Shown piece by piece: positions 1 through 4,411 of a stretch of 7,780 nt of DNA (position 1 is its first letter; every line of letters starts with the position of its first letter). The stretch comes from Candidatus Parcubacteria bacterium (GTDB lineage: Bacteria; Patescibacteriota; Minisyncoccia; Phycocordibacterales; UBA1006): positions 1 to 7,780 of the forward strand of contig JALVJP010000089.1 of assembly GCA_027028225.1 (NCBI GenBank), written 5' to 3'. A model generated the notes under the pieces. It was not told the DNA's origin and did no database searches. It saw only the letters and a program-made list of their open reading frames with translations. The translations under genes were made by a program, and so were the position numbers.

Positions 1-42
1 AAAAATGGAAGTATAGGGTGGGATTTTAAAAAAATAAATATT

Positions 43-588
43 ATGAAAAAAATAAACATTTTAAGACCTGCAACATTGGGTCAACTTACGGTCGGTAGTG
101 GCGGGTTCGTTGAAGTTTTTGAAGCAAACTTCAATAAAGATACCTTTGCTATCCCATGGAATGCAAGAATCTACACCTCCTTCTATTTGAGAAGAGGTAC
201 TCCTTACTTCTATATTGCAAGAGTAGGAGAAGGTGTGACGGAAAATGATTTTAAGGTTGATTTCTCTCCGCTGAGTTCTTCCGCGTGGGAGGAATCTTCT
301 CCTGATACGATGGAGTATGTTTCGAAAAATCCTGAGGAGTTTTTCATTCTTAGAAATTTCGAAGCACGTGTTGTTCATCTCATACCGGAATCTACTCCGG
401 AAGAAATATTTCTTGAAGATGAACTTATAGCCCCTCATATAGGGCGTACAGATTGGGAGCAATTCTTCCCAGCCCACAAAACACTCGAAGAGCTCCTTTG
501 GGAAGCATTCGAGAGGGAGGATTATGCGGCAGTAGCTTTACTGCAAAAAATCCTCAAAAAAGAAAGAAATAAAAAACAGGGCGATTAG
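43..588 (+). CDS. Hypothetical protein, 181 aa, unrecognised
   Basis: I do not recognise this protein and assign no function. It is soluble-looking: no signal peptide and no membrane segment. Residues 1-115 are rich in aromatic and beta-prone stretches (for example around 41-60 and 100-114), suggesting a beta-rich domain. The rest is acidic, with many Glu/Asp between 82 and 128, and ends in an amphipathic helix (about 147-175). That helix contains AFEREDYAAVALLQKIL, which loosely resembles a UVR-type helical hairpin (EDYExAAxLRDxI). The resemblance is too weak to name. The ATG at 43 is chosen because the frame opens there with a Lys-rich start; no Shine-Dalgarno or clear -10 is visible in the 42 nt upstream. 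The last seven codons and the TAG stop lie inside an intrinsic terminator, so it is probably transcribed separately from the next gene. The long open frame and the terminator at its end support a real gene. Confidence 0.75.
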   Translation: MKKINILRPATLGQLTVGSGGFVEVFEANFNKDTFAIPWNARIYTSFYLRRGTPYFYIARVGEGVTENDFKVDFSPLSSSAWEESSPDTMEYVSKNPEEFFILRNFEARVVHLIPESTPEEIFLEDELIAPHIGRTDWEQFFPAHKTLEELLWEAFEREDYAAVALLQKILKKERNKKQGD

Positions 589-603
589 CCCTGTTTTCTT
601 TTT
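573..603 (+). terminator. Intrinsic terminator overlapping the stop codon of the 181-aa gene
   Basis: A perfect 10-bp stem, AAAACAGGGC (573-582) paired with GCCCTGTTTT (588-597), encloses the 5-nt loop GATTA and is followed by CTTTTT (598-603). The TAG stop (586-588) spans the end of the loop and the first base of the right arm, so the left arm is coding sequence. The A-rich left flank could extend pairing with the U tract, which may allow some function on the opposite strand, although no - strand gene converges here. Confidence 0.88.
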
Positions 604-615
604 GTTACATTTCAT

Positions 616-621
616 TACAAT
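616..621 (+). promoter_or_regulatory. -10 element for the VIT-like transporter gene
   Basis: TACAAT ends 9 nt before the ATG at 631. It lies directly after the upstream terminator, so a fresh promoter is needed here. The -35 is poor (TTTTCT at 594-599, 16-nt spacer, inside the terminator arm). Initiation about 7 nt downstream would leave almost no 5' leader, matching the other promoters in this window. Confidence 0.5.
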
Positions 622-630
622 GCGACCTAT

Positions 631-1152
631 ATGATACATCGTTTTTTTAATACCTACCTCCCGGAGTTTGTGTACGGATCTATTGACGGAGTAGTTACAA
701 CTTTTGCGATTGTTACCGCATCAATAGGAGCAAATCTTTCTCCCGTGTATATTTTTATTCTTGGTTTTGCAAATGTGCTCGCGGATGGTTTTTCTATGGG
801 ATCTTCCAACTACCTCTCTGCACTTTCTGAAATGGATCTTCGTAGAAATGAGGAACAGAGTAAAAAGATTGCAATGAAAAAAGCACTTGTTACATTTGCG
901 TCATTCGTGACGCTTGGATCACTTCCCGTCTTTCCATTTCTTATCTCTATTTTTTCGAAGAGTTTCCATGGGAAAGATGTTGTACTCTCAATTGCACTCG
1001 CATTTCTATCATTCGTCTTTATTGGATACATCGGTGCTCGCGTAACAAAAACTTCACACACCAAGAGTATCTTAAGAACTGTTCTTATCGGAGGAACTGC
1101 TTCTATTATTTCGTTCCTTGTTGGATATTTTCTCCAGGGAATAGGTTCATAA
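631..1152 (+). CDS. VIT1/CCC1-family metal transporter, short form
   Basis: Predicted membrane transporter of the VIT1/CCC1 family, which moves Fe2+ or Mn2+ out of the cytosol by proton exchange. Family signatures are clear: DGVVTTFAIV in TM1 (residues 19-28) and ADGFSMGSSNYLS in TM2 (51-63). Asp19 and Met56 have the same 37-residue spacing as the pore Asp43 and Met80 I recall for plant VIT1. Five membrane segments can be drawn at about 16-36, 39-60, 84-107, 117-137 and 148-168. At 173 aa it is shorter than the usual ~230-250 aa. The cytosolic metal-binding domain between TM2 and TM3 is missing: only about 20 residues (64-83, with Glu67, Glu74 and Glu75) join them. No Shine-Dalgarno precedes the ATG at 631; a -10 ends 9 nt upstream. 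The amidotransferase gene follows after 3 nt, so the two form a transcription unit. Family assignment is firm; the transported metal is inferred. Confidence 0.88.
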   Translation: MIHRFFNTYLPEFVYGSIDGVVTTFAIVTASIGANLSPVYIFILGFANVLADGFSMGSSNYLSALSEMDLRRNEEQSKKIAMKKALVTFASFVTLGSLPVFPFLISIFSKSFHGKDVVLSIALAFLSFVFIGYIGARVTKTSHTKSILRTVLIGGTASIISFLVGYFLQGIGS

Positions 1153-1155
1153 ACT

Positions 1156-1737
1156 ATGCGTATTCTTCTTATTGACAATAAAAGCGCTCGTATTCAAGGC
1201 TTGGAAGAACTTATTCTTAATTACGGAGCGGAATTGAATGTGAAGGGGGCAGGTGAATTCACATATGATGATATCGAGTATACTGATAGTATTATTCTTT
1301 CTGGGAGTAGCTCTATTCCTGTGTTGAACGATGAAGGTTTTTACGCACAAGAGCGGATTCTTATTAAAGAGAGTGATAAGCCTATTATAGGGATTTGTCT
1401 TGGTTTTGAACTTATCGCACATACTCTTGGAGCAAAACTTAAGAGAAGGGAGAATAAGGTTCATGGGGTAGTTACACTTTCTGTCTTGGATAGTGAATGT
1501 ATCATTTTTTCTCACCTCTCTCAGTTTTCTGTGTTTGAGTCACATCGTTGGGTTGTAGAAAGTCTCCCTGACAAACTTATTCCGCTTGCGGTCTCTGAGT
1601 TTGGAGTTGAAGCATTCAAACATAAGGAAAGAAGTATATATGGATTTCAGTTTCACCCTTCCGCGTTTCCTAATACTACAGCTGGTGCACAAATTTTTTA
1701 CAATCTATTTGATTTTCTTAATAGAGAAAATAATTGA
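1156..1737 (+). CDS. Class I glutamine amidotransferase-like protein (GMP synthase GATase-like), triad Glu missing
   Basis: A single-domain class I GATase of 193 aa. Members release ammonia from glutamine for a partner synthetase. The nucleophile elbow is GICLGFE (79-85) with Cys81, and the catalytic His167 sits in GFQFHP (163-168). The C-terminal half (VEAFKHKERSIYGFQFHP) closely recalls the stand-alone GMP synthase amidotransferase subunit of archaea (GuaAa). Two points are atypical. The third triad residue, normally Glu in FHPE, is Ser169. The usual SGGP loop reads SGSSS (49-53). Glutaminase activity may therefore be lost or altered, or the protein may act on another amide or gamma-glutamyl substrate. 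No ATP-pyrophosphatase (GMP synthetase) partner is in the window. It starts 3 nt after the transporter stop, with only a weak purine stretch upstream, so translational coupling is likely. The functional link to metal transport is unknown. Confidence 0.82.
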   Translation: MRILLIDNKSARIQGLEELILNYGAELNVKGAGEFTYDDIEYTDSIILSGSSSIPVLNDEGFYAQERILIKESDKPIIGICLGFELIAHTLGAKLKRRENKVHGVVTLSVLDSECIIFSHLSQFSVFESHRWVVESLPDKLIPLAVSEFGVEAFKHKERSIYGFQFHPSAFPNTTAGAQIFYNLFDFLNRENN

Positions 1738-1832
1738 AACATTATTTTAGTCTCTACTAGATTAATTATCAATAACATAGTATTGCGCTTTTACTTCTCT
1801 TTAAAAGGAGATTTTGCTATACTTAGACTGTT
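1738..1832. other. Intergenic spacer upstream of the peptidoglycan-binding protein gene
   Basis: This 95-nt AT-rich gap holds no reading frame of note and no convincing hairpin terminator for the transporter/amidotransferase unit. It carries the promoter described at 1815-1823. An AGGAG (1806-1810) looks like a ribosome-binding site, but it is 22 nt from the ATG and upstream of the -10, so it should not be in the mRNA. Confidence 0.6.
1815..1823 (+). promoter_or_regulatory. Extended -10 promoter for the exported peptidoglycan-binding protein
   Basis: TGCTATACT is an extended -10 (TGn plus TATACT) ending 9 nt before the ATG at 1833. No good -35 sits at 16-18 nt. TTTACT at 1790-1795 is 22 nt upstream, so the TG extension probably compensates. 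Predicted initiation at about 1829-1832 gives a leaderless or nearly leaderless message. Confidence 0.6.
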
Positions 1833-3242
1833 ATGATGAAGGTATACAGATATTTAGCAACTGTGTTCATTGGTGTTTTCGTATTTCCCTTTGTAGGTTT
1901 TGCTGCTTGTGCTTTTCCAAGAAGTGCGAGTATTGAGCAATTTCTTACCTCAAAGAATCTTGCAATTGGACTTTATGAGAAAAAAATAGAGGATGGTCAT
2001 GTTGTATATAACCGCTATTTAGGAAATGAAAAATCAGTTCCCACACTTCAGTACGATGGTTCTTTCTGTACTTCAGAATTTTCTCTTCTTGATAAAAAGG
2101 ACACTGGATATATTTTGTTCTTACAAATAGAGGGAACCTCAATGCGTTTTCTTAACACTTTTGAGGAGAAAGTTGATGCTGTTAATAGGTTTATTATATT
2201 ATCAAATGTTTATGAGACTCTTCAGTCGGATGCATATAAAGGTATGCGTGTTCGTAGTATCGAGTTTTATAGATTTCCCGGAGAGACACTACGACCAGGA
2301 ATGAAAAATGATGATGTAAAAAAAATGCAGAAAGCGCTTAAAGTAAAACTCGGTCTTGATAGTTCATTTGTGTTAGACGGAAAATATGGACCTATGACAA
2401 TATCTATGGTGAAGAGGTTTCAAAGTATTATAGGAATTAAGCAAGATGGTATTGCAGGAGAGAAAACACTAAGCGCTCTCGTTGGAGTTGCTGTTGGAAC
2501 AAACGAGGAAGAGAATACATTGCTTGAGAATCTGTATGAGAAGGAAGAGAGTGGAAACGATTTACAGACTCAGCAAATTATCGATTCTCCTAAAAAGAAT
2601 ATTGTTCCCTTTTCTCTTCCGAGTAGCACGCTTCGTCCCGGATCGAATAATATTGGGGGAGTGAAGAAACTACAAGAAGCACTTAAGAGTGTTCTCAATC
2701 TTGGAAAAGATTTCAAGATTGATGGGAAATACGGTCCTATGACGACGAATGCAGTAATACAAATTCAAAGAAACCTATCTCTTAAGGATGATGGAATATT
2801 TGGACCTCTTACGCGAGATGCATTTATTAATGAGTATGGAAAAGTGAATTCTTCGCAGGGGAATGAAGGTGCTGTAGATAATACTAACACTAACCCCACA
2901 ATACAAGAGGGTCAGAGTGCTCAAGAAAGCGAGAATACCGGACTCGATACCGAAATAAAAGCATTACTTTTACATGCTAAGAATGAACTTCTGAATTTTA
3001 AAACAGAGAGAAATTCGTTTTCTGATATACTCGCATATGAGAGGGTTATACGTTACAACAATGATATTCTTCGCACATCTCCAAATTCTGATCCACTCTA
3101 CATTTCATTGGATGGTGGAAGTAATTTTGTATATACAGCGAAGTTGCCAAATGGGAAATATGCATGCGTTGATGGAGATAAAAACAAAACACTTGTAGAG
3201 CAGGAAGAGAGAGCAAGTGGGCAAGAGATTACGGGATGTTAA
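1833..3242 (+). CDS. Exported protein with two peptidoglycan-binding domains and a pilin-like C-terminal tail
   Basis: Predicted cell-envelope protein of 469 aa. Residues 1-25 form a signal peptide: basic start, hydrophobic core (about 8-23), then FAAC. Cys26 could be a cleavage-site neighbour or a weak lipobox Cys. Residues 27-150 are an unrecognised domain. Two PG_binding_1-type repeats follow, at about 153-217 and 267-331. Each has an LRPG start, a helix with KMQKAL or KLQEAL, the shared motif DGKYGPMT, and a DGIxG near the end. They are joined by a charged linker (218-266). After an Asn/Gln/Glu-rich spacer (335-370) comes a helical segment (372-415), then a tail with VYTAKLPNGKYACVDG (433-448) that resembles the C-terminal part of CPR type IV pilins. 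No hydrolase or transpeptidase catalytic domain is recognisable, so a wall-anchoring or structural role is inferred. ATG 1833 is preferred by promoter spacing; ATG 1836 is equally possible. A 70-nt gap to the next gene holds that gene's promoter. Confidence 0.88.
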   Translation: MMKVYRYLATVFIGVFVFPFVGFAACAFPRSASIEQFLTSKNLAIGLYEKKIEDGHVVYNRYLGNEKSVPTLQYDGSFCTSEFSLLDKKDTGYILFLQIEGTSMRFLNTFEEKVDAVNRFIILSNVYETLQSDAYKGMRVRSIEFYRFPGETLRPGMKNDDVKKMQKALKVKLGLDSSFVLDGKYGPMTISMVKRFQSIIGIKQDGIAGEKTLSALVGVAVGTNEEENTLLENLYEKEESGNDLQTQQIIDSPKKNIVPFSLPSSTLRPGSNNIGGVKKLQEALKSVLNLGKDFKIDGKYGPMTTNAVIQIQRNLSLKDDGIFGPLTRDAFINEYGKVNSSQGNEGAVDNTNTNPTIQEGQSAQESENTGLDTEIKALLLHAKNELLNFKTERNSFSDILAYERVIRYNNDILRTSPNSDPLYISLDGGSNFVYTAKLPNGKYACVDGDKNKTLVEQEERASGQEITGC

Positions 3243-3273
3243 ACAGGAAAGAGTTCGATAAGAGCTTTTTTTC

Positions 3274-3301
3274 TTGGCAGAATCTTTTTCTCCAATATAA
3301 T
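3274..3301 (+). promoter_or_regulatory. Sigma-70-type promoter for the CNNM/CorC-like gene
   Basis: TTGGCA (3274-3279) and TATAAT (3296-3301) are separated by 16 nt, close to the vegetative consensus. The -10 ends 11 nt before the ATG at 3313, leaving room for a leader of only about 3-6 nt. The preceding T-rich stretch (3265-3273) has no clear hairpin before it. Confidence 0.75.
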
Positions 3302-3312
3302 GAAGTCGTTGT

Positions 3313-4341
3313 ATGACAAGTCTTATACTACTTATTGTAATCGTGATTGTTGCTTCGGCTTTCTTTGCAGGAATTGAAGCGGCGCTCTTTTCTATTCCAA
3401 AATCAAAAGTACATCTTCTCCTTGAGCAAAAGAAGAAAGGGGCAGAAGCTCTTATGAAGATAAAAGAAAATCTTCAGCGGGCAATAATGATTATTGTGGT
3501 AGGGAATAATGCGGTAAATATTGTTGGTTCTATGTTTGTTGGAGTTGTCGCAACGAAGATTTTTGGAGATAAAATGATTGGAATCATCTCCGCAATTGTC
3601 ACAATTCTCATTATTATTTTTGGGGAAATTCTCCCAAAAACGATAGGAGAGAATAATGCAGAATATATCTCATTGAGAGCTGCAAAATTTATCCTTTTCT
3701 TTCAAAAAATGTTCTTTCCCTTTATCTGGCTTCTTGAAAAACTCACCGCTCCCTTCATAAAGGAATCTCATCTCGTATCAGAGGAGGAAATTCATATGCT
3801 CTCAGAGCTTGGACACAAAGAGGGGAGTATTGAAAAAGATGAAAGAGATCTCATTCAAAAAGTATTTACTCTCAATGATATTACCGCAAAAGATATTATG
3901 ACCCCTCGCATTGTTATTTCTGCATTTCAAAAGGATTCCTCTCTTAAGGAAATAAAAGAAGAAATTTTTAATCTCAATAACTCTCGTATCCCAGTATATG
4001 AAGAGTCAATTGATGATGTAATAGGAGTATGTTATCGAAAACAACTTCTCATTGCACTAGCGAAAGATGAAGAAGAGAGGACTGTTGAAGAGTTTGTTCA
4101 AGAAGTGCTCTATGTAAATGAAGATATGCGTGTAGACGATCTCCTTCAGCTTTTCCTTACGAGAAGAGAGCAAATTGCAATTGTAAAAGATCAATTTAAT
4201 GGAACCAGTGGACTCGTTACTCTTGAAGATGTGCTCGAACAGCTTGTCGGAGAAATTGTTGATGAAGATGATGAGGTTGTCGATACACGAGCATTTGCAG
4301 AAAATGAGGGGGAGAAGTGTAATATTGTTAGTGAAGCTTAG
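3313..4341 (+). CDS. CNNM/CorC (HlyC/CorC)-family membrane protein with CBS pair
   Basis: Predicted membrane protein of the CNNM/CorC family, whose characterised members export Mg2+ or related cations. The DUF21 membrane domain (about 1-150) has the family signatures: SAFFAGIEAALFS (15-27), VGNNAVNI (63-70) and GEILPKTIGE (104-113). Membrane segments lie at about 3-22, 58-80, 88-107 and 122-141. The acidic helix around 155-185 leads into a CBS pair (about 192-250 and 258-318), marked by DIMTPRIVI, SRIPVYEESIDDVIGV and GTSGLVTLEDVLEQLVGEIVDEDDE. The chain ends at 342 aa, about 20 residues after the CBS pair, so the C-terminal CorC_HlyC domain of the usual ~420-440-aa proteins is missing. The serines of the common FSGSE motif are Ala19 and Ile21, though FVAAE-type members also vary here. 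It has its own promoter and no Shine-Dalgarno. Family is firm; substrate is inferred. Confidence 0.9.
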   Translation: MTSLILLIVIVIVASAFFAGIEAALFSIPKSKVHLLLEQKKKGAEALMKIKENLQRAIMIIVVGNNAVNIVGSMFVGVVATKIFGDKMIGIISAIVTILIIIFGEILPKTIGENNAEYISLRAAKFILFFQKMFFPFIWLLEKLTAPFIKESHLVSEEEIHMLSELGHKEGSIEKDERDLIQKVFTLNDITAKDIMTPRIVISAFQKDSSLKEIKEEIFNLNNSRIPVYEESIDDVIGVCYRKQLLIALAKDEEERTVEEFVQEVLYVNEDMRVDDLLQLFLTRREQIAIVKDQFNGTSGLVTLEDVLEQLVGEIVDEDDEVVDTRAFAENEGEKCNIVSEA

Positions 4342-4373
4342 GGTGCCTCCAAGAGTTAATTCAAGTGCAGTTA

Positions 4374-4403
4374 TTGACTTTTTTTCCGAGAGAGTGATAT
4401 AAT
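4374..4403 (+). promoter_or_regulatory. Strong promoter for the metallopeptidase-like/VWA gene
   Basis: TTGACT (4374-4379) and TATAAT (4398-4403) are 18 nt apart, and a TG at 4395-4396 makes an extended -10. The -10 ends 8 nt before the ATG at 4412, so transcription should start at or within a base or two of the start codon. The string GTGATATAATA is shared with the promoter at 6522-6550. Confidence 0.85.
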
Positions 4404-4411
4404 AATTTTGT

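Noticed and set aside
1147..1515. - strand frame of 122 aa opposite the amidotransferase gene
   Set aside because: It has no recognisable domain or promoter and is fully covered by a conserved gene on the other strand.
1735..1740. TGA recoded as Gly (code 25, as in Gracilibacteria/Absconditabacteria)
   Set aside because: TGA occurs only at natural ends (the amidotransferase and transposase) and never inside a conserved frame. Reading through at 1735 would run into the next gene's start.
1806..1810. AGGAG as a Shine-Dalgarno for the gene at 1833
   Set aside because: It is 22 nt from the ATG and upstream of the -10 box, so it should not be transcribed from that promoter.
1905..1910. Lipoprotein signal with Cys26 as the lipidated residue
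   Set aside because: The residues before Cys are FAA, and Phe at -3 is unusual for a lipobox, so an ordinary signal peptidase I site is at least as likely.
3242..3275. Intrinsic terminator after the peptidoglycan-binding protein gene
   Set aside because: There is a T run (3265-3272), but the preceding bases do not form a convincing stem.
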